A DNA stretch of 64,000 bases from Mytilus trossulus (taxonomy: Eukaryota; Mollusca; Bivalvia; Mytilida; Mytilidae). The notes under the pieces are model-generated. The model was not told the origin of the DNA, searched no databases, and saw only the letters and a list, made by a program, of their open reading frames with translations. The stretch lies in assembly GCF_036588685.1 (NCBI RefSeq), contig NC_086374.1, positions 25,598,886 through 25,662,885 on the forward strand, given 5' to 3'. Each line of letters starts with the position of its first letter. The first letter of the stretch is position 1. Positions 48,601 to 58,034 of the stretch are shown here, one piece after another. The position numbers were made by a program, and so were the translations under genes.

Positions 48601-51600
48601 GGCTTGTAAGCTGGTTTTAACATATTAAAGGAAAATAAAACTGTTTTTATTGAATCTTTTACTTGGTAGAATGAAACAGATTGATTTAAGATAACTTTGC
48701 TTTATTTATATTTCAGGCAAAACTACAACAAGTAAAAACAGAACTTGCTCAAACCAAAATCAGAGAGAATGAACTGAATAATAAGGTATAATACAAATCA
48801 GTGATTTTCGTTTGTTACCTTTGTTTTACTCATCATTACTGCATTAACATGTACTCTTCAAGTTCAAGTCATTATGTCTAAATATCAGGCAATGAACTAA
48901 AGGAGTATATAAGGGGGAAATTTCAGTGAGGCATCATGCTGACTAGTGTAGTTTACCAAACTTCACATCTAGAAATAAATATTCAATCTGAAGAGATTCA
49001 TGTTTTATTTTATATAAGATTTATTTAAAACAAGAGTCATTTCTACATTTTTGTATGCTGGTTAATTATAAATTATTTTCTATATTTAACTGTTATCTAA
49101 ATACATTTTACTTTTAAGTTACATCATTATGAAGGAAGACATGGTGATATTGATTCACCACCTCTTAGTCCTGGTTACCATGCCACTGGTCCCCTGTTGC
49201 AGGAACCAACTCAGTGTGAGGTGAGTTATCTCCCCTACTTTTTCGTTTACTACATTGACAATGTGCCAAATAAACAATCTTTGAGCTTTGTTTTTATCAA
49301 ACTACTGATAAAAAAGAATGAAGAGTAAAGGCCAAAGGTTGACTGCTTTCACATCTCTTAGTATTTATTTTTATTCACCACAAATCAATTTAACTTTATT
49401 GAACCATGGATAACATAGTTATCTTTAAATAAATTGGAATATTACTATTCACTGTCTTCTTTTGTTAATGCAAATAATGAATTATATAGCATTATGTGTT
49501 CACATGTAATTTATCAGATATTTTGCATATTGTGAAAAAAATGATAGCTAATGGAAGGGGTGCTATTATGACTAATATTAGACCTCATTACTGTTGACTT
49601 TTGTTTTTAGATATAGGAAGATGTGGTGTGAGTGCCAATGATGCAACTCTCCATCCAAGTAACTATTAAAAAAGTTATCCATTCAAACATCTTTGTCTGC
49701 TTCCAATTTGGCCTTGAGGGGGGGAAATGTGTTTTACTTGACTAAAATAATTATATCTACATGGAATTATATATTTAAATCTTGATATATTTTTTAGTAT
49801 CTAAAGAACATACTATACCAGTATATGATGGGAAGAGAGACCAAGGTATGTTTTTAAGCTAACTTGAAGATCATGATTTGTTTTATATTTCTATTCCTGT
49901 CATTAGATTTGTACTTTGTTCACTCTTTCACTAGTAATAAAGAAAGGTATGTAATTAGAGATTGCCACATTACTATTCTTTAAACAAAATGCATCTTTTT
50001 CTGTCGTTTAGACATTGTTTTACTATTTCCTTTAAGAGAGAAAGCTACTTTGTTTCCTTAAGAGCTTAAAAGAGGAAATATTTTTATTTTTTTGGTTTCT
50101 GACCAAAACTATATGGATTGAGGTATTTTATTTTTTTTCATTTACAGACGCTTTCTAGAGTAATAGGAACTGTAGTACATTTTAATGATGAACAAATGAG
50201 GAAAGTGGTTGCAAGAGAGGATGCTAAAACTAATGTAAGTATATAAACAATGATAAACTATCTTCAAAATGAATAAGTACTTAAAGATATAATATTTTAA
50301 AATGGAATCTCTATTGGATTGTAATTACATTATTATAATTGTATTAAGTCAATGAAATCTGCTACCTAAGTAAATCAGTGAATTTTGGTAAACCAAAAAT
50401 TTAAATATTAATGTAAGTTCAAGGACTTAAAATAGACGTCCCTGGTAAGTTCTAGTTTCCTTTCGACTTGTGTGCAGACTTAAGAAAAATGTTGGAATTA
50501 AATACTATGAAAAATTTAGTTTTTCCTCAATTCAAGAAATTTTTAGCCAAGAAAAAAAAGGAATCCACAGTATATCAAACAATAAAATAACACTTATCCT
50601 GAGATAACTATTCTGACTAATTTGGTCTTAAATATTATGCACTGAAATTAAAAACTTGAAAGTATATCAAATACATAAGTGTCGACTCTCAAAATCTCTT
50701 AAAAAAATTGTATTGTACAAAGATTCATGTTCACCATAAAGCTCTATTATGTAACCTTCAACATTTGAAATCTGAGGGGACAATTTTTTAATATATTTTG
50801 GAATATTTGGAGGCTCCCACCCAGATTAACAGAGTTGACATCTATGTAGATATTTATTCATAATTTGTACCAGAAAAGTTTATTTTGCTTATTGAAAATG
50901 CTGCTCCCTAGGAACCTTTGTCTGACAGAAAATTTATATGTATTTAAAGTGAGTTCGAATTTCCATGTGTGCTGGGTAATAATTCTTACCAAGCTTTGCA
51001 TGAGATAATGCATTAACCCATGACTCACACTAAAACATTTTACAAGGTAGTGAAGCTTTGCTATATTATCCACAGGTCTGATCCAGGATATTTCTCGGGT
51101 TTGTTATATTTCTTCTTATCTTTCCATGGGTATTTCCTTACTGTTTGTCTATTCATTAAAATTTATAAAAAAATGTAAATGTATAGGAATAAAAAAAGGA
51201 TGAAAAAAATATTGTAGAATTGAATTGCCAGACCAATACTATGTTTATAATCTTGACATTATGCTATAAACAGAAAAGAATATTTTACTTGTCTGATAAA
51301 TAGATTTTTTCACAAAAAAATAATATTGATAAATTGTAGCATCACTCTTTTAAAGACTAGTACAAATGTATACATATGTATACCCTGTGCTCATGAAATC
51401 CTATTTCCTGTCAATACATATGCATGGGGCTTTGGTGTTGGTTCATTTCTGTTTATACACTGTAAACTCAGTATTTTTTACACGCTTTTATTATTGCAAG
51501 TGTTCAAAATTGAAGACAAATGCCAGGACAATTATTGCATTGAAAGGTAAGGTTGCATAGAACATGTAGAAACAATACTTTCAAAATTTGAAATATTCAT

Positions 51601-52334
51601 TTTTGGTTTTGTGAAACATATCCCATGTCAGTTTATGCAATGATACAACATTTAAAAAAATACTGAGTTTACAGTATTTATTTCAGTTATAGATATATTT
51701 TGTTCATTAATAGGCACACATTTTATACACAGAACAATTTCAAGAATTAAAAGCAGTCAACATTTTTTGTGTAAAGATTGAAATGCAATCAAAACCCTAT
51801 GTTACTGACATGATATCTAAATCTACCAATGCTTATCACTACCTTTTTGATACACAAAATATAGTGCATTCTATACATCCTATCCATGAACATTTCTAGA
51901 AATTTATCAATGTAATGTAATATATGCTCAGATATTCTAGTCACAAAATGATGTTACGCCTGTCAAGAAAATAACATAACTTTTGCAAGATGCAGGAATC
52001 TAATGTTGTTTAAAAAATCTAAATGAGGTCATTGTTACCTCTTTAAAAATTGGAGTTATCTCCCATTGTTCAGAATTTTAGTTGAATCAACAAAAGCCAA
52101 TGATTTATGCAATGTAATATTTTATTTTACTTCCCACTGATAGACTAACACAATCTTAACCCTTCTGTGCTTACAGTTTGATTTATTAAATGAATATAAT
52201 AAAAATGTAAGCTATGGAAAATAATATTACAAGGTTTATACTATTGATAAATCTTTTTAACATCTTCTAGATCTGTTTATGCAAATAAGTGTCAACTTGA
52301 TTTTTTACAGGCTTGGCTGAGCACACCTTCCTAA
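24533..52334 (+). CDS. GOLGA4: Golgin subfamily A member 4 (golgin-245/p230) orthologue, 22 exons
   Basis: A trans-Golgi coiled-coil tether that captures endosome-derived vesicles and is recruited by Arl1 through its GRIP domain (family knowledge). Exons: 24533-24613, 28504-28734, 31474-31740, 32156-32203, 33626-33781, 34224-34364, 34622-34762, 35330-35564, 35804-35982, 36254-36373, 37236-37415, 38571-43104, 43637-43767, 44417-44614, 45203-45250, 47353-47477, 48315-48462, 48717-48785, 49119-49220, 49798-49845, 50148-50234, 52311-52334. All use GT-AG and all phases fit, giving 7,293 nt or 2,430 aa plus stop (human GOLGA4 is about 2,230 aa). The N-terminus MFKNLKKKLE matches the MFKKLKQK-type golgin start. 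Residues 28-165 are Ser/Pro-rich. EDLYMLIKRFERRAYKYKSK begins the conserved coiled coil, and heptads run to about 2,320. The GRIP domain (2379-2424, YLKNILYQYMMGRETKTLSR) matches GOLGA4 rather than GOLGA1. An in-frame TAG lies 15 nt upstream of the ATG. Confidence 0.95.
24766..25610. repeat. Tandem repeat, ~161-bp units, in golgin intron 1
   Basis: CATGAACCGTTCAACC ... TTTTAATATGTTGTTACTGA ... CGATTTTGACTTTTACCGTT CAGGAGTTATG recurs at about 25021, 25182, 25343 and 25488 (spacings 161, 161, 145). The unit array follows GACAAAAATGTCGGTTATTG, a leader that looks like the end of a dispersed element. No gene. Confidence 0.75.
25611..28503. other. Rest of golgin intron 1
   Basis: Non-coding. One fragment of the GACAACTCTCC repeat lies at 26740-26830. 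The remaining sequence gives no gene or identifiable element. Confidence 0.5.
26740..26830 (+). repeat. Dispersed mussel repeat fragment
   Basis: ATAGGAAGATGTGGTGTGAG TGCCAATCAGACAACTCTCC ATCC, the 5' end of the family also seen at 49612 and 18135. Confidence 0.8.
28504..28734 (+). CDS. GOLGA4: Golgin exon 2 (residues 28-104)
   Basis: Acceptor TTTATAG, donor GTAAAA. Low-complexity Ser/Gln/Gly/Pro-rich segment including LQDEGTPNN, comparable to the DEGTPN motif in vertebrate GOLGA4. Phase 0/0. The alternative reading frame stops early. Confidence 0.88.
28930..30915 (+). repeat. ACGACCGC-family repeat in golgin intron 2, with internal tandem units
   Basis: Opens TTATACGACCGCAAAATTTG and closes TGTGGTCGTATAAAGCTACG CCCTGCGGAGCATCTGG. 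Four ~160-bp units (TATGAAATTTTGACACAAGG ... GGTTTTCGCACxATAAC) lie at 29030-29650. Alternating ~120-bp units (TTCTTTGATATGCTGAATC, TTGGTCCAAA) follow to about 30180. Two ~105-bp units with GTTATCTTTCTTTGTCCAGA lie at 30200-30410. A 158-codon frame on the - strand here only translates the tandem units. Confidence 0.8.
30916..31473. other. End of golgin intron 2
   Basis: AT-rich, no gene or identifiable repeat. Confidence 0.4.
31474..31740 (+). CDS. GOLGA4: Golgin exon 3 (residues 105-193)
   Basis: Acceptor TTTATAG, donor GTATGA. A Ser-rich stretch (RASRSRASSISSVTSDSS) followed by SKEDLYMLIKRFERRAYKYK, the start of the conserved coiled coil. Phase 0/0. Confidence 0.93.
32156..32203 (+). CDS. 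GOLGA4: Golgin exon 4 (residues 194-209)
   Basis: VAAAYKDLAQEREKIK between TTGACAG and GTAAAA; phase 0/0. It aligns with the SELVTAYQMLQREKKKL region of vertebrate GOLGA4. Confidence 0.93.
32204..33625. other. Golgin intron 4 with an unidentified GC-richer block
   Basis: The block from about 32740 to 33360 is richer in G and C than the rest of the intron. It carries a 104-codon open frame on the - strand (33322-33008). Part of it is duplicated: CCACTCTACATGCAGGCT ... GGATATCTT occurs at 33221 and 33461. TGAGGAGTCGTGACTCCTCA at 33369 is a short hairpin. The source is not recognised. Confidence 0.4.
33626..33781 (+). CDS. GOLGA4: Golgin exon 5 (residues 210-261)
   Basis: TTLTMTQDKAFRRISELKEQ ... 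KDEHIKVFQMQ between TTTCAG and GTATAC; phase 0/0. One of the most conserved GOLGA4 blocks (QDKSLRRIAEL-type in vertebrates). Confidence 0.94.
34224..34364 (+). CDS. GOLGA4: Golgin exon 6 (residues 262-308)
   Basis: IRLLREGKEIPPELENKV ... DDIKILNEK between TTTGTAG and GTTTGT; phase 0/0. Confidence 0.92.
34622..34762 (+). CDS. GOLGA4: Golgin exon 7 (residues 309-355)
   Basis: VKRLEGLLSRCKDTIKTNKE ... NAELEKLK between TTTCAG and GTAAAG; phase 0/0. Matches the RVKRQENLLKRCKETIQ-type block of the family. Confidence 0.93.
35330..35564 (+). CDS. GOLGA4: Golgin exon 8 (residues 356-433)
   Basis: SSAAPDTMIKLQNQMKEARK VIEQLEVDREVAIAEVKKQV ... between TTGTGCAG and GTAAGT; ends in phase 1. Confidence 0.93.
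35804..35982 (+). CDS. GOLGA4: Golgin exon 9 (residues 434-493)
   Basis: SQETLEKSREIIKRLKDEKK ... AKAAAVTCLQ between ATTTTAG and GTATGA; completes the split Ser codon. Confidence 0.92.
36254..36373 (+). CDS. GOLGA4: Golgin exon 10 (residues 494-533)
   Basis: EETHKKVEGEVQKTVEERDQ ... HSSTIQTL between TTACAG and GTATGT; phase 0/0. Coiled coil. Confidence 0.92.
36374..37235. other. Golgin intron 10
   Basis: Contains a GA-rich low-complexity tract (about 36420-36490); otherwise AT-rich with nothing recognisable. Confidence 0.4.
37236..37415 (+). CDS. GOLGA4: Golgin exon 11 (residues 534-593)
   Basis: TKEKDIAVRQLEEEINHRLS ... LQEEVNLLTS between CAATAG and GTAAGT; phase 0/0. Coiled coil. Confidence 0.92.
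37975..38300 (+). repeat. Dispersed mussel repeat in golgin intron 11
   Basis: AAATTGAGAAAGGAGAAGGT GAATGTGTCATAGAG ... CAAAGGCCAGACCCTCCTGC CTTGGGACAGGTGC ... GGGTTAAACC, same order and strand as 7960-8300. Confidence 0.8.
38571..43104 (+). CDS. GOLGA4: Golgin exon 12, giant coiled-coil exon (residues 594-2104)
   Basis: A single uninterrupted 4,534-nt exon (acceptor TTTTGCAG, donor GTAAGG, phase 0 in and 1 out). It encodes more than 1,500 residues of Glu/Lys/Gln-rich heptads with almost no Pro, the long rod of the tether. It ends ...KEFEKTFSHALG. The vertebrate gene also has one very large central exon. ORFs seen on the opposite strand here are shadows of the heptad composition. Confidence 0.96.
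43105..43636. other. Golgin intron 12
   Basis: AT-rich intron with no recognisable feature. Confidence 0.4.
43637..43767 (+). CDS. GOLGA4: Golgin exon 13 (residues 2105-2148)
   Basis: DKSQRGEDRLFQDHNQTVTD ... EEWEGRLM between TTAATAG and the weak donor GTTAGA; the donor is chosen because it gives phase 0 as exon 14 requires. Confidence 0.85.
44100..44290 (-). repeat. Diverged AGATAACTCC repeat fragment in golgin intron 13
   Basis: TATACTTGTCAAGAAAATCA and TAGAGTTATCTTCCTTTGTC CAT resemble, more distantly, the copies at 16750 and 51715. Confidence 0.4.
44417..44614 (+). CDS. GOLGA4: Golgin exon 14 (residues 2149-2214)
   Basis: DKDLEILSQVSELKQEITSL ... LTQEWNKERQ between CTCTAG and GTAAGA; phase 0/0. 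Confidence 0.92.
45203..45250 (+). CDS. GOLGA4: Golgin exon 15 (residues 2215-2230)
   Basis: YDVVQRATDSSIIEPQ between TGTTTAG and GTATTT; phase 0/0. Short, but boundaries and phase fit. Confidence 0.8.
45251..47352. other. Golgin intron 15
   Basis: Long AT-rich intron. It carries one partial dispersed repeat at 46690-46860 and a T run near 46012-46026; no gene. Confidence 0.45.
46690..46860. repeat. Dispersed mussel repeat fragment in intron 15
   Basis: TTTTGTGGCCTTTTGAGCTT ACTATGTGGTATGTGTTTTG CTTATTGTTGAAG ... AAGGTGACCTATAGTTG matches 1040-1125. AGAGTTGTCTTATTGG closes it. Confidence 0.7.
47353..47477 (+). CDS. GOLGA4: Golgin exon 16 (residues 2231-2271)
   Basis: ELLHHNQLAISALQPGSTNI PQ ... 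TRRLDEIKEQH between TTTCAG and GTGAGC; ends in phase 2. Confidence 0.9.
48025..48300. repeat. Probable dispersed repeat in golgin intron 16
   Basis: TTTATGCCCAAGCTGTAGTG GAGGTCATTAAG and ATGTTATGAAACTTAAACAC AATGCCAATTATCACAAAAC AAAGGTTAAGTTTGAATTTTG have the texture of the 29030-29650 units (GAAATTTxAACACAAxGTTTATxACCACAAAA). A distant relative is likely. Confidence 0.4.
48315..48462 (+). CDS. GOLGA4: Golgin exon 17 (residues 2272-2321)
   Basis: RLEIAELQGRSEMNSLQPPL IDTPFRKKRVHFEDQ ... MNIDLE between AATGTAG and GTAAAA; completes the split Arg codon. Confidence 0.9.
48717..48785 (+). CDS. GOLGA4: Golgin exon 18 (residues 2322-2344)
   Basis: AKLQQVKTELAQTKIRENEL NNK between TTTCAG and GTATAA; phase 0/0. 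Confidence 0.9.
49119..49220 (+). CDS. GOLGA4: Golgin exon 19 (residues 2345-2378)
   Basis: LHHYEGRHGDIDSPPLSPGY ... LLQEPTQCE between TTTTAAG and GTGAGT; phase 0/0. EPTxxE immediately precedes the GRIP domain, as in vertebrate GOLGA4. Confidence 0.9.
49612..49670 (+). repeat. Dispersed mussel repeat, 5' fragment, golgin intron 19
   Basis: ATATAGGAAGATGTGGTGTG AGTGCCAATGATGCAACTCT CCATCCAAGTAA, a near-consensus family start. Confidence 0.8.
49798..49845 (+). CDS. GOLGA4: Golgin exon 20, GRIP domain start (residues 2379-2394)
   Basis: YLKNILYQYMMGRETK between TTTTTAG and GTATGT; phase 0/0. The first Tyr corresponds to the invariant GRIP tyrosine required for Arl1-dependent Golgi binding (family knowledge). 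Confidence 0.95.
50148..50234 (+). CDS. GOLGA4: Golgin exon 21, GRIP domain (residues 2395-2423)
   Basis: TLSRVIGTVVHFNDEQMRKV ... EDAKTN between TTTACAG and GTAAGT; phase 0/0. Confidence 0.95.
50235..52310. other. Golgin intron 21
   Basis: A 2.1-kb AT-rich intron between the two last coding exons. It contains the repeat at 51715-52110 and no gene. Confidence 0.5.
51715..52110 (-). repeat. AGATAACTCC dispersed repeat, copy 2
   Basis: Its reverse complement carries GGGAGATAACTCCAATTTTT, TTCATGGATAGGATGTATAG, CACTATATTTTGTGTATCAA and GGTAGTGATAAGC in the same order as 16750-17115. Confidence 0.8.
52311..52334 (+). CDS. GOLGA4: Golgin exon 22, C-terminus (residues 2424-2430 and stop)
   Basis: AWLSTPS* after TTTTTTACAG. 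The Trp matches the (S/A)W that ends GRIP domains in several golgins. Short tail, then TAA. Confidence 0.9.
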   Translation, partial: AWLSTPS

Positions 52335-55300
52335 AGAAAAAGTTGTTATGTATAACTTGTTTGTGAAACCAAAGAAACCAAGTAGAAATCCAGTACATAT
52401 CTAAACAGTACCAAGTTATAAACCAATCAGGTGCCCTGAATATTCTCGTAGAATAGTTGGAATATTTGTAATTTTAGCATCATTCAGATACTGGATATGC
52501 CTGTATTGTTACATTATTGTGCTGTTATTATTTGTTTACTATTTATTTTGTTAAGAATTAAAATTGTATCGGTTTGTTTCTGTAAATTCAGTACAAAAGA
52601 TAACTTGCTTAAAGATTTTGCTTGTATTTTTGAAACATCTGAACAAAGGCTGTGAGAAAATCTTGAGTAAAAGCTGTGATAAAATGTTCTTATTATATCA
52701 ATACTAAATGATGTCACATAGGAGATCTGTCAGATTTTAGCAAACAAAGGCTAATGTTAGAATAAACAAAGACACAAGATTCGAGCTATATTTTGTTTTG
52801 CCAATTAATTATGTAATCACACAATCAAATTTCTTATGAAATATATCTTCAATTGAGAGTTAATATCTCAGCAGATGTGAGTCAGTTGGTATTTTTCTTT
52901 GCAAGAATTGGTTTATTGAATCACATTTTTTTCATCATCTCATTCTGCAATTGGATTAGTTTTGAAAAACATTTATTATCTTGCTTTATCCGATCAGATT
53001 GCTTTGGTATTTCACTTGTCTGTGATAATATTTACTAAGTATGGAAGATAAAAAGATAAAACCATTAGTTTGTCTTACAAAGGGAGCTAATCCACTGAAG
53101 CCTGAGTGAATACTGAAATGTTTGTCAGTTGTGTTCTGAAATTTACTGGTGCTGTTCTACATATTGCCTAGAGTAATACAAAATATATGTAAATATCTCT
53201 TAATTGTTATTTATGAAATTGATGGTTAATATGTATTTTCAGATGAATGAATCATATGTCTAGGTTTTGGGACCAATTGGCTGTTACACAAGGTTTAATA
53301 TTTCATTGTCAAAGGTTGTGTTAGTAAATTGAAAAAAAATATGTATAGAAGCTTTTGAAGCTTCAATATCCGTCAAATACATGTATAATTTAAAGGAAAT
53401 AAGAAAATTAAGTGACAAAAGTACAAGTATGAAAAATGATTTATTAAAGAAATTTTAACTTTCATTGTAAAATTGATAAATACTTACATGTCTATAGGTA
53501 TTGATATTGAACATAATAGCAATGAAGAAATTCTTCTGTCCATTTTGCATGTAGAATCAGTAGTGACTATCACCAGTGACATTTCAGTTAATATATTAGA
53601 GTTGTATGTAAATAATAGAAGTAATATAATGTTGTGTAATGTCAAGTATAATTCCTTTGTTTGATGTGATGATCGTCTTCGTTTAATTGTGTAATCTTAT
53701 GTCAAAAGAAAAGCATTAGTTATCCAACACTTCATACTTGTAAATTTCATTATTATATGTATCCCTAAGTTAAAATCTGAGGTTGTTATTTCATCAGAAT
53801 GAAATGGGTAAAATTTGATTTTTAGCATTTAAGTTGGATAATTGTTTATAGTAAAGACATTTTTTCTGTCATGTTTGAAAAGTTCAGATGACATATAGTT
53901 TTATGTTTGTGTGTCTGTGCTGCTACTGGTAATAGTTATGCAGTTTTATGTGATAGCAATACTTTGATTCATGATTGGATACTTCAAGATGTGAGTTATT
54001 TAGATTTATAACTGATTAATTACATGATATTTGTATGATATTTATGTCAAGATGGATTAAATGCACTTCAGTTGTCGGTATAGTTCTACATTATAATTGA
54101 TTTAACTTTAAGTTTTTACTCAAAGAAAGCATCCACAATAACTTATACTCTATGTAAAATGCTGGCTTTGGCTTAAATTCATGGTTCACCGGTGATATAT
54201 ATTATTATTCTGCATAATGCATAATGCTATTGCCAGCCTTAGTCACTCCATTTAAACATGGTAGAGAACTGTGTCAAGTGAACACAGACATTTTGTTTAA
54301 GTTTTTTTTTTTTTTTTCATTTGATCCTTAAAATGTTGCACTAAAGGGGGATACATGTATACCACAATAAACACAATACGTGGGTGGTAGCTTTTAAGTT
54401 GCTGACTATCTGTTTAGTTTGTATCTTTTGTTATCAATCAAATTACTTTGAATATATTTAAAACATTTTTAAACTGTCATTGACTTTTCCATAAATCAGC
54501 TGTACAATACTTCACTATGCCATACCTCTGGTACAGGAGACAGTTTCACAAAAAAAACTTCCGGCTTAGATTTGTCGTATATATACTGAATAGGGCTCTT
54601 CACAGTTAGTTCGGCCATATTGGATAGGGGGCAGATTTTCAGGAAAGAGGTGGAAATAGTATGAAAGTGTGGGAAATCCTATGCATGTTTCTAAGCAACT
54701 GCTCTGTATAAATGATGTTTTCCCGTATTTTCCACACTACTTTTACCTCCATTATGAAAATCTGCCCCCTATCCAATATGGCCGAACTAACTGTGGTGAG
54801 CCCCATTGTTCATGACTTAGGATCTATCTTAAACATAATTTTTTGTGAAACTGACTCTTGGTTTCTTATAAATGATTCTTTGGTAAGCATTTTTCACATG
54901 ATTCAAAACTTGTTGCAGGTCTCTTATTAATTAGGAACTAAAAAATATATAGAAGATTAAAGTCTATTCAGATATTTTAAAACTAATCAATTCTGGAAGA
55001 TTTTTTTATATAGTTTTGCAACATTTAACTGTAACATAAGGAAGATAATAGATAAATGAAGTCAATTAGTTTATGACCTTGTTAATAATTTATTTCCTGA
55101 AATATTGGGGTTTGTGCAATTATATTACTTCCTTGTTAGATGATTGATTTGTTATGAATATGTTATTCTGTTATTTTATGGTTATTTTTGTCACATCATA
55201 ATAAGGTTTCAAAAATTTTCACATTAGAGTAAAATTAACTAGGACAAGGAGAGTATAAGTGCCTAGAGATATTTCAACTCTTTTCTATTTATAAATGACA

Positions 55301-57130
55301 ATTTATAAGTAAAAGAGACAGTTGACCTCAAAAACAGTTCTTGGAAATGTGCTTTATTCAGCAAACGGTAAAAACAAATCAAAAATATGTCACAATCTTA
55401 ATAAATTGCTAGGGAAATAGGCATTGCATATCCAGTATATGTAAAAGCTTAGACATTTTTGTATCAGATTTTGTTTTATAGAAAAGCTGTTACATAAGAT
55501 ATCTATAAAACAGGTGCATAACAAATGAAAAATTAAAAGCTATGATACAGATAGCTATACCTGTGATGTAGTCTGATATTGTACTTATAATTTATAGTTA
55601 TTTAATTTGTTTGAAAGTATTCTTGTAATTTACATTTACTTTCACAAGAAGTGCATCAAAACTAAGAAGATAAAAAGTTTGTTTACAATTCTTTAGATTT
55701 TCCTTGTCCTTGTTTTCCAGTTCAAAATATAATATGTACCATTTTGGAATTTGAAAAGATAAAGATATCCTGTAAAGAAAATCAAAATGTAAGTTTTATG
55801 CACAAAATTTTATGCACAAATTATAATGTAAAGCTTTAGATGTATTTCTTAAGTTTTTCATCACAAATTAAGGAGTTAACTTAAGGAAAATCTCTTACAA
55901 ATTGCATCAGAATAACAAATAGAAATGCTTTGTGACATGGAAAATTTTGCAAAGCATTTTGATCTGGGTTTTTTAAAGATTGCCTTTTTTCATTTTTTTC
56001 ATAATTATTATAGTTTTTTCCATTTCCTTATATTAAAAATTGTTTTGATGCACACTTTTAGTTCAGTTTTCAACTGAATAGAATTAATTAATTTGCTATA
56101 TGCAAGGAGGTACATTTTAAAGTCATCTGCAGTGAGTGGCATTTTTGTTTTTAGTTACTGCACTTTCAACAGTCAAACAGAAAAGGAAGCAAAACTAATT
56201 TCAATTGAAACTATTTATGTGATGTGAATATGCATAATCAGTAAAGATCTCAAGGACTAGCATTTAAAAAGACAACATCTACCCAGGCATTTTGGCATGT
56301 CATTTTTGTGTGTTGTAAGGATATGATACTCGGTCAATATACTCCAAGCAGTATAATACTGCGAGCTATTATTCAATTTAAACAATGCCCTTTTCATATT
56401 TGTTTTGTTTACAACAGTAACCAGTCATGAATAAACCAAACCATTAGAACATACCATTCTCATTTTTTTTTAATGAAACATGATTTAAGGAGAAGGTATG
56501 ATAGAGCTGTATTTGCCCCTTAAATTAGAAAATCAAAAAGTGTTATGATTATTTTCCAAATGAAACCTTTTCAGATGTTTATTAGGCATACCTCCTCAGA
56601 TATCAGTATTAAGATGTTCAACTCTCTTTTTCTCACATATTTGCATGAGGGCTTCCAACATTTTGTATTAACAAACTGACAAATTATCAAACGTTGCCAC
56701 ATTTTGAGATCTTGTACAAAGTTTTAGAACAAAATTTGCAATTTCAAGGGTGAAATGATGGCTCTTATCATACCTCCTATTTAGTGTTTGTTTTAAAAGA
56801 TATAAAGAAATATAATTTCCATAATGCCATATCAAATTCATTAATCTTTTTAATTTAGAATAAATCATTTATAAATTATCAGCCAAAAAATAACTGTCTT
56901 CTGTGTTCCTGTTCATCATTGCAGCTGTGTATTAGTGTGGTATAAAGTTGTGTATTGTGAATGTATGAATGTGATATTTATGAGGGTTAAAAGATAAAAG
57001 GCTCATGCTTTACATTACTATACACATTATTATATAGTTGACACTATGTTGATAAAGTATATCACCAATATTTCTTGATTGTTATTATGATTACATATTT
57101 TATGAATCAATAAATCTATTTTTAAACTAA
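52335..57130 (+). other. Possible long 3' UTR of the golgin gene
   Basis: This stretch is AT-rich, has no dispersed repeat copies, and holds no gene. AATAAA polyadenylation signals occur at 52761-52766 and 57109-57114. The near absence of repeats over 4.8 kb, compared with the repeat-dense flanks, suggests transcribed sequence under some constraint. The true 3' end cannot be fixed from sequence alone. It contains a hairpin element at 54593-54803. Confidence 0.4.
54593..54803. mobile_element. Foldback element downstream of the golgin gene
   Basis: GGGCTCTTCACAGTTAGTTC GGCCATATTGGATAGGGGGC AGATTTTC is inverted at GAAAATCTGCCCCCTATCCA ATATGGCCGAACTAACTGTG. The inner parts (AGGTGGAAATAGTATG, AGTGTGGGAAA) also pair with the right half, so nearly all of the ~210 bp can fold back. 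No clear target duplication. Confidence 0.75.
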
Positions 57131-58034
57131 TAATTGGGCTTTTATATACAGTCAATTGTTTGTTTACTATTGTCGATTAAAATCTGTTAAATAGTAAATA
57201 CTATAAATCTCACCAATGTTTTCTATGGACAATAAATTTAAAGGGATATTATTTTCGCATACCTTGTTGTTGGAAGGGTCAATGTAGCCTATTGTTATAC
57301 TTTGGTTCCAGCATATGTTTACATATTTTAGAAACATCTTCCTCTTAAGTGGTTGAGCAAATGGGGAAAAAGTTTGCATCAATATCTTAAAGAACTAAGG
57401 TTTCAAACTTTTATTAGATTACAACTGAACAAATTTGAGACCCTTTTCATTTGAACATGCTGCACTAATAAGTAAACTAATAGTATAAAGCTCAATATTT
57501 TCAGAAGGTGGAAGAGCTGGACAATCATAGCAGACAAACAGGGCTAAAATGATTTCATGTCTTTGTGTCCATGGGTTCAAGTTGTGTCTGATTCAGAACT
57601 ATTAAGTGTCTTGAAGGATCTAAATGAACCCTAAATGTTTTGTCCATTAGGTCAATGCGCTTTACCTATATTTGAATATACAGTCTTTTGCTGTAAATAT
57701 CTTATAAATGCATTGAAATGTCTTTTTATTTTATATTTTAGCCAAACACCACATGATTTGTAACAAATAAGGAAGGAATGTGTCTGCAAGGTCAAGGTTA
57801 CAAACAGGTCAAGTTTACATTCCATATTCAATTTCAAAAGTAGATTCGGATTGTGAACTGTTGAATGCCTTAAAAATATAAGTGCTTGGTATAAATGTTA
57901 TCCATTATAAAGGGTATATTGTGAATAAGATTGAAATTTCTGCAAGGTCAATATCAATACTTTGTATATTTTTTTGAATACCAGGGACAGAGAATCATTT
58001 TATGAACTTTTTCTCAGAATTTCAATAGTTTGAA
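57131..58034. other. Intergenic AT-rich stretch
   Basis: No gene, RNA or repeat recognised. Confidence 0.4.

Noticed and set aside
24533..52334. GOLGA1 (golgin-97) or GCC-type golgin identity
   Set aside because: The GRIP sequence (YMMGRETKTLSRVI, EQMRKVVAREDAK) and the N-terminal coiled-coil blocks match GOLGA4 much better, and the protein is far longer than golgin-97.
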